A stretch of 60,099 nucleotides of DNA, taken from Bacteroides sp. 224 (GTDB lineage: Bacteria; Bacteroidota; Bacteroidia; Bacteroidales; Bacteroidaceae). The notes under the pieces are model-generated. The model was not told the DNA's origin. It was given only the letters and a program-made list of their open reading frames with translations, and did no database searches. The stretch is from contig NZ_QVMK01000018.1 of NCBI RefSeq assembly GCF_010500995.1, positions 51,684 through 111,782 of the forward strand. Direction: 5' to 3'. The translations under genes and the position numbers were made by a program. Positions 1-8,198 of this stretch are shown here, piece by piece (positions within the stretch are counted from its first letter, which is position 1; each line of letters opens with the position of its first letter).

Positions 1-39
1 CTTGAAGGTCAGATCGGCTTTAGGGTCGAGGTATCGCAT
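1..39 (-). CDS. Rpn family nuclease, 5' end only (cut by window edge)
   Basis: The first 13 codons of a minus-strand gene, reading MRYLDPKADLTFK, run off the left edge of the window. They are identical to the start of the complete Rpn-type gene at 280-1239, and the DNA identity continues upstream through position 123 (against 1201-1323) with one mismatch. This is therefore a second, tandem copy of that gene whose body lies outside the window. Whether it is intact cannot be seen. Confidence 0.8.
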   Translation of the reverse strand, partial: MRYLDPKADLTFK

Positions 40-66
40 ATTGGGGTTATTTTGTTTTATCTATTA

Positions 67-96
67 CAAAAATAACGCTTTTATTTGGAGGGGCAA
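67..96 (-). promoter_or_regulatory. Bacteroidales-type promoter of the partial Rpn gene
   Basis: Read on the minus strand there is TTG (94-96), 19 bases, then TATTTTTG (67-74), matching the Bacteroidota -33/-7 pattern TTG/TAnnTTTG. It lies about 28 bases upstream of the start codon and is duplicated exactly in front of the full-length copy. Confidence 0.6.
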
Positions 97-131
97 TGAG
101 TTCGGAGGGGATTAACTCATAATAAAATAGA

Positions 132-242
132 TACGCGGAAAACGCGGAATGAGCAGAAACACGCGGAATTATTTTTTTTCTTGCGACATAAGGAGAAAAT
201 ATATATTCCGCGTTCATCCGTTCATTCCGTTTTTTCCGCGTA
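132..242. repeat. Palindromic intergenic element (TACGCGGAA type), copy 1
   Basis: The arms 132-169 and 205-242 are imperfect reverse complements built from words such as CGCGGAA and GCGGAATGA; the centre is AT-rich. Related copies occur at 1632-1746 and 34085-34216, and half a copy at 1946-1984. Transcribed from either strand it would form a long hairpin. No coding role is seen. Confidence 0.7.
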
Positions 243-279
243 CCCATTCCCATTTCCCTCAAAACCTATCTCAAATAAC

Positions 280-1239
280 CTACCCCAGCTCCTCTATCTC
301 CTCTATCGACAGCCCGGTTGCTTGAGCTATAATATCAGCAGCTACTCCCAGCTGCTTGAATTTTCGCGCATTAGCAATTCTTTCTTCTTTTACACCTTCT
401 TCGCGGCCAATTTCCATGCCTTTCTCCAAGCCTTTCTCTATTCCTTGCTGCAAGCCTTGCTCCAAACCTTTCTGCAAGCCTTGCTCCATTCCTTTCTGCA
501 AGCCTTGCTCCATTCCTGCTTTTAATCCTCTTCGCTCTGCACTACTGTATAGCGTTTTCTCCACACTAATAATATCCCAAAACTTTTCATAGCCCAGCAG
601 TTGAGCATCAGTAAAGGCAGATTCCTCTAAGGCAGTAACAGCCTTTTTAATTTGTGGGTTATCCATTAGCTCTTGCGGAACTTCTCTTGTATGTTGGCTG
701 ATTTCCGTAAGATAACGAAGCCACAATACCTGCATTTTCTTGGCAGCGTATGTGTTGGGTGTAAACTTAGGAAGCTCAACAAATATCAGGTGAAGACCGT
801 TGATAACCTTTTCGGTATGCTCTACATGCACCAATTTGTAGTAATGGTAATAGCCCTCTAAATCCGATTCGAAGACCTCATTAACCAGATTGAGCGAATA
901 TACCGGTTGCAGCAACTCGTAATGCTCGCCGGTATCTATCTGACGAACGTAAGCCTTGGAAGCATTGAACAATACACGCTGCTTAAACTCGGGCGACCAT
1001 ATCATTTGCATCTCTACAATAAACTGCCTGCCTTGTTTGTCTTTACAGCGAACGTCTACAATGCTATTTTTGCGTAGAGGGTTTTCGGGCACCATCTCGC
1101 AAGCAAGGTACTCTATATCTGTTATCTCTTCTTCTTCGCTCAGAGGCAGAAGGGCGTTCAGAAGGCTCATCACCAAATCGGGGTGTTCGCCAAATACACG
1201 CTTGAAGGTCAGATCGGCTTTAGGGTCGAGGTATCGCAT
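280..1239 (-). CDS. Rpn family recombination-promoting nuclease / putative transposase-like protein (PD-(D/E)XK)
   Basis: A 319-residue protein. The N-terminal 230 residues match the Rpn/PD-(D/E)XK transposase-like family: it opens with YLDPKADLTFKRVFG and has the nuclease core D62...E76-x-Q78 (VDVRCKD, then IVEMQM). Related proteins in E. coli are DNA endonucleases that raise RecA-independent recombination; that activity is inferred here. Residues about 238-285 are a run of short repeats (KGMEQGLQ, KGLEQGLQ) forming a charged helix, encoded by near-identical 24-base tandem repeats around 420-520 that could change in number. The start matches a promoter 28 bases upstream and the identical start of the neighbouring copy. 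Alternative: a decayed family member without activity, but the frame is intact. Confidence 0.85.
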   Translation of the reverse strand: MRYLDPKADLTFKRVFGEHPDLVMSLLNALLPLSEEEEITDIEYLACEMVPENPLRKNSIVDVRCKDKQGRQFIVEMQMIWSPEFKQRVLFNASKAYVRQIDTGEHYELLQPVYSLNLVNEVFESDLEGYYHYYKLVHVEHTEKVINGLHLIFVELPKFTPNTYAAKKMQVLWLRYLTEISQHTREVPQELMDNPQIKKAVTALEESAFTDAQLLGYEKFWDIISVEKTLYSSAERRGLKAGMEQGLQKGMEQGLQKGLEQGLQQGIEKGLEKGMEIGREEGVKEERIANARKFKQLGVAADIIAQATGLSIEEIEELG

Positions 1240-1266
1240 ATTGGGGTTATTTTGTTTTATCTATTA

Positions 1267-1296
1267 CAAAAATAACGCTTTTATTTGGAGGGGCAA
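1267..1296 (-). promoter_or_regulatory. Bacteroidales-type promoter of the Rpn gene
   Basis: On the minus strand, TTG (1294-1296), a 19-base spacer, then TATTTTTG (1267-1274). Good match to the Bacteroidota consensus and 28 bases from the start codon. Identical to 67-96. Confidence 0.65.
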
Positions 1297-1340
1297 TGAA
1301 TTCGGAGGGGATTAACTCATAATGGTTCGGATAGGAATGG

Positions 1341-1446
1341 TTCCGCATGGTGTAGGGGTGGGCCTTGTGTCCGCCCAAAATCCCGCAGGGAAAATAACAT
1401 TCCTTTATCAGGGCAGACACAAGGCCTACCCCTACACCATGCGGAA
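1341..1446. repeat. Long hairpin element
   Basis: The arms 1341-1370 and 1417-1446 are reverse complements over 30 bases with one mismatch that would be a G-U pair in RNA; pairing extends about 6 bases further inward. The loop is about 35-45 bases. It sits in the 800-base spacer between the Rpn gene and the fimbrillin operon, next to other repeats, and is not seen elsewhere in the window. Confidence 0.7.
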
Positions 1447-1990
1447 CATTTCGCTCAAACTGGTTCGGGAATGATTGAAACCGGATTATTTTTTTAAGCC
1501 ACGGATTACGCTGCACGGATTTTAAAACACGGATTTTAATTTGTGATATCAAGTAGTGAGATATTTATCCGTGTCTTAAAATCCGCGCAATCTGCGTCAT
1601 CCGTGGCTAAAAATAACTCAAAACAAGATAGATACGCTGAAAACGCGGAATGAGCAGAAACACGCGGAATTATTTTTTCTTGCGACATAAGGACGAATAT
1701 ATATATATATTCCGCGTTCATCCGTTCATTCCGTTTTTTCCGCGTACCCATTCCTCCATTTCGCTCAAACTGGTTCGGGAATGATTGAAACCGGATTATT
1801 TTTTTAAGCCACGGATAACGCAGATTAGACGGATTTTAAAACACGGATTTTAATTTGTGATATCAAGTAGTGAGATATTTATCTGTGTCTTAAAATCCGT
1901 GCAATCAGTGTCATCCGTGGCTAAAAATAACTCAAAACAAGATAGATACGCTGAAAACACGGAATGAGCGGAAACACGCGGAATTATTTT
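1447..1990. repeat. Two tandem copies of a 310-base compound repeat
   Basis: The stretch beginning CATTTCGCTCAAACTGG at 1447 restarts at 1757, an offset of 310. Each copy holds an imperfect palindrome of the ACGGATTTTAAAACACGGAT type (1497-1608 and about 1806-1922) followed by the TACGC-GGAA element (1632-1746 complete; 1946-1984 half). A partial copy of the first palindrome appears at 9256-9308. No gene is seen in 1240-2040. Confidence 0.65.
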
Positions 1991-2012
1991 CTTAACTCCA
2001 ACCCTATTCATT

Positions 2013-2038
2013 ACGAAAAAAGAGACCGTTGGTCTCTC
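2013..2038 (-). terminator. Rho-independent terminator of the fimbrillin operon
   Basis: On the minus strand the hairpin AGAGACC-AAC-GGTCTCT (2021-2037) is followed by a run of T. It begins just after the stop codon at 2041 and ends the operon that starts at 7610. Confidence 0.75.
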
Positions 2039-2040
2039 TT

Positions 2041-2925
2041 CTATGTAGCACTTAGCGTTATTTTAAATGTATACCTCTTACCCATTTGGAAAATTAAACC
2101 TGTAGGTTGAAAGTCATACGTTTTTTCTGCTTCATCGGTAATAAGTATTTTGAAAGGATAAAGAATCTGAGAATCGTCAATCGCTTGTGGTAAAACAGCC
2201 AGCATTTTACCTACCTCTTTGTAAGTGTCTGTAATCTCAACAGGGTATTTGAAATCAATACTGTATGATACATACGGACTATCATCGGAGGTAGCCCACG
2301 TCCAAGCGCCATCGGGTGTGTTGGTAAGTACTCCTTCGTTTTTAAGATTTACCAACTGAATTTTGGAGATACGACGAGAGCCGTCACTGCTCTGTATCTC
2401 GAAGTTCACCAACGAAAGCGCATGCTTAAACTCCAACTCCACCGGGCCACTTGTTTTATCTAATGCAGTAGCCACCATAAAGTCCTCTTGCTTATCGGCA
2501 TCGGTATCTACGGTATATTCGATGGTGCATTTTCTATTTGACTTATCTATGTCGTATTTGGTCATCCCTTTCGATATAGCCGGTGTATAAGCAAAGAAGC
2601 TTAATTCATCTTGCCCGGGCCAATAGAGGGTGGGCGAGTATTCCCAACCATTGTTTGTTTTCTCTACAAGCTGATTGTGCATAAGGAATACATCTTTTCT
2701 ATGCCACACGGCAGATACCCTGAAGTATTCCATATTGTTTATATCGGTTTCACTCACACGGGTGCCGGCATCATCGGTGGTGCAGCTAAAGCCTATCGCA
2801 TTTCGCTGATCCATATCATCATCTATTTCCGTATGCTGAGAGCAACCGGAAAGAAAATAAACAGAGAGGAGGAAGAACAAAAACGATCTCCATCTGCATA
2901 TCTTCAGCTTGTTGTTCTTTTCCAT
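2041..2925 (-). CDS. Fimbrillin-family lipoprotein
   Basis: A 294-residue protein with an N-terminal hydrophobic segment and lipobox LSGC (Cys about 28), followed by typical fimbrillin features: an early IGFSC strand, ATRVSE-like text (GTRVSE), the block YWPGQDELSFFAYTP, and DFMVATA before the hydrophobic LEFKHALSLVNFEI strand. The family forms Bacteroidales pili (FimA/Mfa1-like): lipidated precursors are exported and assembled by strand exchange on the surface. It is the last gene of the 2041-7610 operon, 81 bases after the LRR fimbrillin, with a terminator right behind it. It may be a minor or tip subunit; which one cannot be told. Confidence 0.8.
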   Translation of the reverse strand: MEKNNKLKICRWRSFLFFLLSVYFLSGCSQHTEIDDDMDQRNAIGFSCTTDDAGTRVSETDINNMEYFRVSAVWHRKDVFLMHNQLVEKTNNGWEYSPTLYWPGQDELSFFAYTPAISKGMTKYDIDKSNRKCTIEYTVDTDADKQEDFMVATALDKTSGPVELEFKHALSLVNFEIQSSDGSRRISKIQLVNLKNEGVLTNTPDGAWTWATSDDSPYVSYSIDFKYPVEITDTYKEVGKMLAVLPQAIDDSQILYPFKILITDEAEKTYDFQPTGLIFQMGKRYTFKITLSAT

Positions 2926-3006
2926 GTTAAGGGGCTTAATGGGTTGCTAATTAAAAAATGGTAGCCGGAAGGGGACGTTCAACCCCGTCCGGCTTAGATT
3001 GGCTGG

Positions 3007-5193
3007 TTAGATTCCTCCTATTTCTTCAAGTTTACCAGCTTCATATACGTGAGTGATTTCGCCTTTAATACTACCACCACCGCTAGCACGTTTAAGTTTA
3101 TCTTTTATTTCATCCCATTCGCATCCTGCCCATACGATCAATTCTTCTATTTTACTAAAGCGCACATCGACTTTAGTGAAATTTCTACTATCACGCATAT
3201 CCAGTTCTTTTATTAAAATATTAGATGTAACACCACCATCACTAAAAGTAATATTCTGCAAAGCCGAATTTCTTGATGCATCCACCTTATCTATTACTGT
3301 ATTATTGCTTGTTGCTGCTGCTTCAAACTCCAAATCAGTAAGAACTGCATTGTTCGATACATTCAAGGTAGTAATTTTACAATGCTGAAAAACTAATTTC
3401 TTGAAATTATTATTTGATAGGTTTAGTTCACCAATATCGAAACGAGAAGTAGCCTTAGCTGGTACTGTCAATGTAGTTAACTTATTGTTCGATAAATCCA
3501 GCTTGGTTGTACTATAACCATCGGGTATAGTAAATGTAGTAAAATTATTATTCGAAAGAATAAGCTCTTTAGGGGCGGCGTTATTTGGCATCCGGTCTAT
3601 TGTAGTAAGTCCACAATTCGACAAATTCAATGTGCCAGTAACGGTGGGCTCGTTGAGTCGTATTTCATTATTTTCATAACCATATTGCTTAAGTGGCGTG
3701 TTTGCTGCAATTAAATTTGCGATAGTTTTTTGACCATCCTGAGTGCAATATATTTTTTTAACTGCTGTATTAGAAAGATTTACTGTACCAAGAGTTACAT
3801 TCTCGTTTAAATTTAACTCCTTTAGCTTCGCATTTTTAGAAGCGTCTAAGTTTACAGTATTTCCTCCAAAGCCGTTATTTAAATTAATCACTTCCAAATT
3901 TTCGAAATATTCAATACCAGTAAAGTCGAAAGAGTTACTTCCGGATTCAATTCTTACCACTTTTAAAAGATCAGCTTTTGTAATTTTGGTTAGTCCACTT
4001 AAAGCTTTATTTCCACCAGCATCATAAGCAGCATCTTTAAAACTGCTACTTATTAATGATGAATAATCATCCAACTCCGGTACATATTGCGGCGTTGTAT
4101 CCGTCCAGTCGCCAACAGTTACATCAAAGCTCATTGCCTCGCCTACTTCATCACCAAATGTAAGGAAGAAGTTGTATTGACGTCCCATTTCGAAGGTAAT
4201 ACCTTTAGCAGCGACAATAGGATCTTTTACTGGAATATACTTTATTGCACTTTGATTGGGGCCACCTGCATAATAGGTATCTCCTACGAATGCTTTGTAG
4301 CTAAGTTTGATGTAAAAATTACCATCTGAACCAGAAGAGCTTGCTCCTAAAGTTGTTGCTTGCGGCATAACCATCAATGCATTTGTTGTACCCAATATCG
4401 GAGTATAATCTGTACCCGAAGTTACATAGATAGGCGATTTGCTAAGATCTACAGCTATATCGGCTGGATTAGATTGGCCTTCCCAACCTGTAACTTTATT
4501 AGTATAATTTATTGGTCCCGATTCGGTAAAATCGTCACTCAGCATATCAAGTTCACCTGTTTGATTAACATTCAACAGTGAAAGAGAGTTAATCAGGTAT
4601 GTAACCCCCGGCTTGGTAGTGCGAGCACTAAACAATATACGCGAAAGTGTATGATGGAATGTTAATGTTACTTTAGAATTAGCCTTTCCATTTTGGTCTC
4701 TTAATCGTGCTACAAGAAAATCTTCTTGCGCATTGGTTTCGCTCACTTGAGGAACAGTGTATTTGATTTTAGTAGTACTTCCTTTGAAGTTTTTAAGTCC
4801 TTTCTCCACATTGCGCGATGCTGCCGGGCTGTAAGCAAAAAAGTCAATAGATCCTTCGGCAGGCCAGTAACGTGTTTCGTCGTATGCCCAATCTTGGTTT
4901 TCACCTCTCGATATATCAATGCCATTGAACATATATACTCCGCTTTCAGCATCCGGGTTTCCATAATCAGGAGTTGCGCCATCTTTATCCCACCATCCGG
5001 TCAAGGTAAAGCTAAGCATATTGTCGCCGTTAGTAATAACAGTACGGGTATTACTGCTTTTTTCGGTTAAGGTACGGAACCCGATTTCTTTTTCACCTGT
5101 GCTGTTAGACAGATTCACATCCAAGTCCTGATCGCTTGAGCAGGAACTCATGATAAACGTAGCAGTAGCTGCTAATAAAAATAGTTTTCTCAT
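3007..5193 (-). CDS. Fimbrillin-like lipoprotein fused to leucine-rich repeats
   Basis: A 728-residue protein with signal and lipobox (MSSC, Cys 17). Residues about 30-370 resemble a fimbrillin: IGFRTL, YWPAEGSIDFFAYSP, EDFLVARL, LTFHHTLSRILF, and a final FEMGRQYNFFLTF / VGDWTD block. Residues about 390-720 are leucine-rich repeats of the type LxxLNLxxN (for example LEVINLNNG, LKELNLNEN, LDLSNNKLTTL, ELNLSNNNFKKL), a solenoid usually used for protein binding. The protein is about twice the usual fimbrillin length. Inference: a surface pilin or tip adhesin with an LRR recognition domain. It lies 138 bases downstream of the DUF5119 gene in the same operon. Confidence 0.8.
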   Translation of the reverse strand: MRKLFLLAATATFIMSSCSSDQDLDVNLSNSTGEKEIGFRTLTEKSSNTRTVITNGDNMLSFTLTGWWDKDGATPDYGNPDAESGVYMFNGIDISRGENQDWAYDETRYWPAEGSIDFFAYSPAASRNVEKGLKNFKGSTTKIKYTVPQVSETNAQEDFLVARLRDQNGKANSKVTLTFHHTLSRILFSARTTKPGVTYLINSLSLLNVNQTGELDMLSDDFTESGPINYTNKVTGWEGQSNPADIAVDLSKSPIYVTSGTDYTPILGTTNALMVMPQATTLGASSSGSDGNFYIKLSYKAFVGDTYYAGGPNQSAIKYIPVKDPIVAAKGITFEMGRQYNFFLTFGDEVGEAMSFDVTVGDWTDTTPQYVPELDDYSSLISSSFKDAAYDAGGNKALSGLTKITKADLLKVVRIESGSNSFDFTGIEYFENLEVINLNNGFGGNTVNLDASKNAKLKELNLNENVTLGTVNLSNTAVKKIYCTQDGQKTIANLIAANTPLKQYGYENNEIRLNEPTVTGTLNLSNCGLTTIDRMPNNAAPKELILSNNNFTTFTIPDGYSTTKLDLSNNKLTTLTVPAKATSRFDIGELNLSNNNFKKLVFQHCKITTLNVSNNAVLTDLEFEAAATSNNTVIDKVDASRNSALQNITFSDGGVTSNILIKELDMRDSRNFTKVDVRFSKIEELIVWAGCEWDEIKDKLKRASGGGSIKGEITHVYEAGKLEEIGGI

Positions 5194-5331
5194 TGTTTTC
5201 GTTTTAATTAATAATGGTTGTTTTTAAGTTTATAGTTTTAAGTTTGGAGTTTATAGTTTGGAGTTTCTTGGTTTGTAGGGTTTAGAATGGAAACTCTCAA
5301 TTTTCAACTCTCAATTTTCAATTTTCAACTC
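5194..5331. repeat. Short low-complexity direct repeats in the operon spacer
   Basis: The spacer holds words repeated in tandem: AGTTTATAGTTT / AGTTTGGAGTTT on the upstream side and CTCTCAATTTTCAA / CAATTTTCAACTC on the downstream side. No hairpin with a T-run was seen, so read-through between the flanking genes is likely. Confidence 0.5.
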
Positions 5332-6357
5332 CTAAAGATAGATGTCCACATTGTCCCACTCTCCTACGCCTATCTCGAATCCTCCTCCTCCTTCGCCGGG
5401 GTCGGGTCCTTCCGGTTCCGGTATTTCGGGTAGATGGGTGTCGGGGTTGTTTTCAATTAAGATATCATATCCGTCGCGTGCCAGCTTGGCTTCCCGGTCG
5501 GCCATCGATTCGGCAATCTGGTTGCTCACATCCCAGTAGGAGGTGAAGTATAGGCTTCCTTTCGATAGGGCTTCTATGGTGAAGCGGTTGCTGTAGGGTT
5601 CTACGGGGCCGAAGGTGAAAAATCTGCCTTCGATGTAGCCAATTTGTTCGTTGCTGGCTGTGGCTCCTTCGAATAAGATGGTGGAGGGGGTGGTGGTAAT
5701 CACTCCTTTGGCCATCATGAAGGAGGCTGCCATGCCCGATATGGCTCCTCGTACACTGCTTATGTTTTTGGCTCCCACTACGTTGTTTACGCGGAATGTA
5801 AACTCGCGCATAATGTTGGTGGGGTAATAGTTCAATACTACTTCGTCTTCGCCGGGGGGGAGTACTACCTCGAATCCCTCTTTGCGGAGGTCGAAGAAGA
5901 ACTCGCTGGGTTCGCCCACGGTGGGTTCGCCGGGCACGGGTGTGGCGCGTACTTCGTAGGTTTCGCGGCGCGATAGTACGCAGTAGGCCTCTATGTTTTC
6001 GGCATCGGTTTCGTTGCGGAAGTAGATGTTGTTGGCATAATAGTCGTACACCAGCGGCAGGTATGTGGCGCCGTAGGGCAGGTATATGTATTTCACTCCG
6101 CCGGCATCGATGTGCTCGCGGTCGTAGTGAGTAATGCCCGGCTGCTTAGAGAATAGGGTGGTGCGCATGACGCGTGCGTCGGTGGGCTGCTCCCAGTTCA
6201 CTACCAGCTTCACGCGCCAGTCTCCGGGGTTTCCGCAGGAGTCTTCGAGCGATAGTTCTTTGTTGCGGCAGGAGGCTGTTGCCACTACCAGTAGCAGCGC
6301 CATCACTATTAGCTCTATATGGTTATATACTTTCTTCATCATTTTCCTATGACCCAT
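5332..6357 (-). CDS. DUF5119-type lipoprotein of the fimbrial operon
   Basis: A 341-residue protein with a hydrophobic leader and lipobox (VATASC, Cys about 30). It begins its mature part with GDWRVKLVVNWEQP and continues with beta-rich text including LPYGATYLPLVYDYYANNIYF, typical of the DUF5119 family that sits beside fimbrillins in Bacteroidales and is thought to act like the FimB/Mfa2 anchor. The C-terminus is acidic and glycine-rich (PEGPDPGEGGGG). Its first 19 bases overlap the end of the preceding gene, so the two are translationally linked. The anchor role is inferred from family and context only. Confidence 0.7.
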   Translation of the reverse strand: MGHRKMMKKVYNHIELIVMALLLVVATASCRNKELSLEDSCGNPGDWRVKLVVNWEQPTDARVMRTTLFSKQPGITHYDREHIDAGGVKYIYLPYGATYLPLVYDYYANNIYFRNETDAENIEAYCVLSRRETYEVRATPVPGEPTVGEPSEFFFDLRKEGFEVVLPPGEDEVVLNYYPTNIMREFTFRVNNVVGAKNISSVRGAISGMAASFMMAKGVITTTPSTILFEGATASNEQIGYIEGRFFTFGPVEPYSNRFTIEALSKGSLYFTSYWDVSNQIAESMADREAKLARDGYDILIENNPDTHLPEIPEPEGPDPGEGGGGFEIGVGEWDNVDIYL

Positions 6358-7610
6358 ACTATAGATACTTGGGCTTTGGTAAGGCCAAAGTAGTTTCGGT
6401 TATGTGTACTTAGCCAGGGGAATGTACCCTCCTCGCAGGTGCTATGATTGTATTTCTTGTATTTGCCGCCAAAGTATCCGGCTGCTATGCCAAACTCCAG
6501 GTTCCACCTCCAGGCAATGGGCATGGAGTATCCCACGGATAGACCTGCCGAGTAGCTGAGGTCGCTCAGGTAACCTTTGTCGGTGTCTTTTTTGGCAAAG
6601 AAGCGAACGTCGTACGTGCCTCCGTAGCCGTATATCCCGGCATACCACCCGTTGAGCGGTCTGCGGGTTTTGTAGTTGAACCATCTTCTCAGCTCTACGC
6701 CTGCCATCTGTATGCGGTGGTAGTTGTAGTTGTTGGCTCCCGAATCCCACCACGACCAGTTGCCTTCTATGGCTGCCGACCATCGGTAGTCTTTGCCGAA
6801 GGGCACCTCTATGGCGAGGTTGGGCAGCAAGGCGGCATCGTAGAGGAGGTTGTTTTTGATGGCTATATAAAACGATCTCCTCTTTTTATGTTTGTCTTCC
6901 TCCGGCATGTCGAGATACACGGTATCTATGCGTGTTAACAGTATAGTGTCTCTGTATTCCGTGTGCCTATCTCTAAAATAGATAGTACTCGAAACACCTC
7001 CCCGCAGGTAGGGCAACATTTTTCTCTGTATGTATGCGTAGGATTTTCCGTTCCCGAGGCGTATCATTCTTCTTTTTTGTTCTTCTCGGGCTAATGAGCT
7101 TTGTAGGATTTGAAGCAATTCATTTCTGTATGGCGTATTCTTATCGTTTTTTATCATAGTCTCCAGGCCGTCCCAGTCTTCGCCTTGAGGTATTGTAATA
7201 ATCTGATCGTCGTGTAATCCCGGGTAATTGGTTATGATGTAATTTCGGAGAGCTGCGGCTCGTTGTTCGGATAGCCACTCGTTGTTTCTTGGTGGTCCTT
7301 CGGGAGAGGCTGTTCCTTTAATTACAATATAAGCAATGTCGCTAATCGGGTGTTTGTCGAATATCTCGTCGAGTGTTTTTAGTGCTTGTGCGTTGTTCAT
7401 ATAGTTACGGTCGATAACTATTCGGTTTACGCGGTAATGCAGGCGAATAATTTCCTGGGGTGGGGAGCTTACATCTTGCTCTGCACTAACTTTGAGTTGC
7501 ACTTCCATGAAATCATTACCCAATTCTGATGGTGGTAATGCCAGAAGGGTGCTCGTTGCGTACATAAGCCCACACCAAAGTGTCAGTAGTCTCTGAAGGT
7601 ATTTCAGCAT
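6339..7610 (-). CDS. DUF3868/DUF3575-type outer-membrane protein with OmpA-like N-terminal part
   Basis: A 423-residue protein with a signal peptide (LLTLWCGLMYATSTLLA). The N-terminal half carries a DUF3868/OmpA-like region (IVIDRNYMNNAQALKTLDEIF, IKGTASPEGPPRNNEWLSEQRAAALRNYI) that resembles peptidoglycan-contacting domains. The C-terminal 170 residues (from NNLLYDAALLPNLAIEVPFG, with GVELRRWFNYKTRRPLNGWY and FGIAAGYFGGKY) fit the DUF3575 barrel. It is the first gene of the fimbrial operon and overlaps the DUF5119 gene. Together with the fimbrillins this is a standard Bacteroidales adhesin locus. Proposed role: envelope anchor or surface assembly factor. Confidence 0.75.
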   Translation of the reverse strand: MLKYLQRLLTLWCGLMYATSTLLALPPSELGNDFMEVQLKVSAEQDVSSPPQEIIRLHYRVNRIVIDRNYMNNAQALKTLDEIFDKHPISDIAYIVIKGTASPEGPPRNNEWLSEQRAAALRNYIITNYPGLHDDQIITIPQGEDWDGLETMIKNDKNTPYRNELLQILQSSLAREEQKRRMIRLGNGKSYAYIQRKMLPYLRGGVSSTIYFRDRHTEYRDTILLTRIDTVYLDMPEEDKHKKRRSFYIAIKNNLLYDAALLPNLAIEVPFGKDYRWSAAIEGNWSWWDSGANNYNYHRIQMAGVELRRWFNYKTRRPLNGWYAGIYGYGGTYDVRFFAKKDTDKGYLSDLSYSAGLSVGYSMPIAWRWNLEFGIAAGYFGGKYKKYNHSTCEEGTFPWLSTHNRNYFGLTKAQVSIVWVIGK

Positions 7611-8198
7611 CCGTAGGTTTCTCGTAAATTTAAATGTTTTCTGTCGGCTCAGGTTCTAATTGAATCTTTCCCTAAGTTATTTATTTGGAGGCGAAGATAC
7701 TACAAATCGGAAAAACAGCAAAGAAAATCAGAAAAATATCGCCTTTTTTATAACTATTTGCTTTTTTATAGAAAAAATCAGGTGTTTTATACAGGGAATT
7801 TTAGGCCAAAACCTAACGCACCTAACGCACTTGGGGTGCAATGAACAATGTATCAGTGGCTTAGGGCGCGTTAGGTAGGCAAAGATACCTAACGCACCAA
7901 TCACGCACCTAACGCGCGTCTTTTTTGGTGGAGAAGGAGGGGGAGTTTTGTTTGCTACCGGCAAACTACTTGTTTGGTGCCGGGAAACTGTTTGTTTGGT
8001 GCCGGGAAACAAGTTGTTTGGTACCGGGAAACTACTTGTCTGGTACCGGCAAACTATATTTATGCTGTGAGCTCCGGGAGCATTCATGCCCCGGATTCGG
8101 TAGGAATCCCAAAGGGATTCAATTTGAATAACCCCCAGTGAAGCGTAGCGACTGGGGGGGGTAGGGAGGTGCCGCTACGCGGCAGAGGGTCCTAATGG
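7611..8198. repeat. 588-base gene-free spacer with several repeat arrays
   Basis: No gene is seen. 7810-7919 holds repeated CCTAACGCA words in both orientations; 7949-8056 holds the 22-base array listed separately; 8060-8190 holds GC-rich palindromic pieces (CCCCAGTGAAGCGTAGCGACTGGGG and a GCCGCTACGCGGC hairpin). An ATG-initiated stretch on either strand has no protein-like composition. Confidence 0.6.
7949..8056. repeat. Tandem array, 22-base period, 5 units
   Basis: The core GG(T)(G/A)CCGG(G/C)AAAC recurs at 7954 (as GCTACCGGCAAAC), 7976, 7998, 8020 and 8042, every 22 bases exactly. Between cores is a variable (A/C)T(A/G)(C/T)TTGTTT-like segment. The centre GGTACC/GGTGCC is itself near-palindromic. 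Confidence 0.8.

Larger units (their letters stand above)
1..123. repeat. Direct duplication, copy 1 (partner 1201-1323)
   Basis: 123 bases covering the first codons, leader and promoter of the Rpn-type gene recur at 1201-1323 with one difference (position 110 against 1310). Downstream of the shared part the two spacers diverge into different repeat elements. This is a recent tandem duplication 1200 bases apart. Confidence 0.85.

Noticed and set aside
47..262. Minus-strand reading frame of 71 codons, and a similar one at 1536-1751
   Set aside because: Both are made entirely of the palindromic repeat and the gene leader; they share words because the repeat is copied, not because a protein is conserved.
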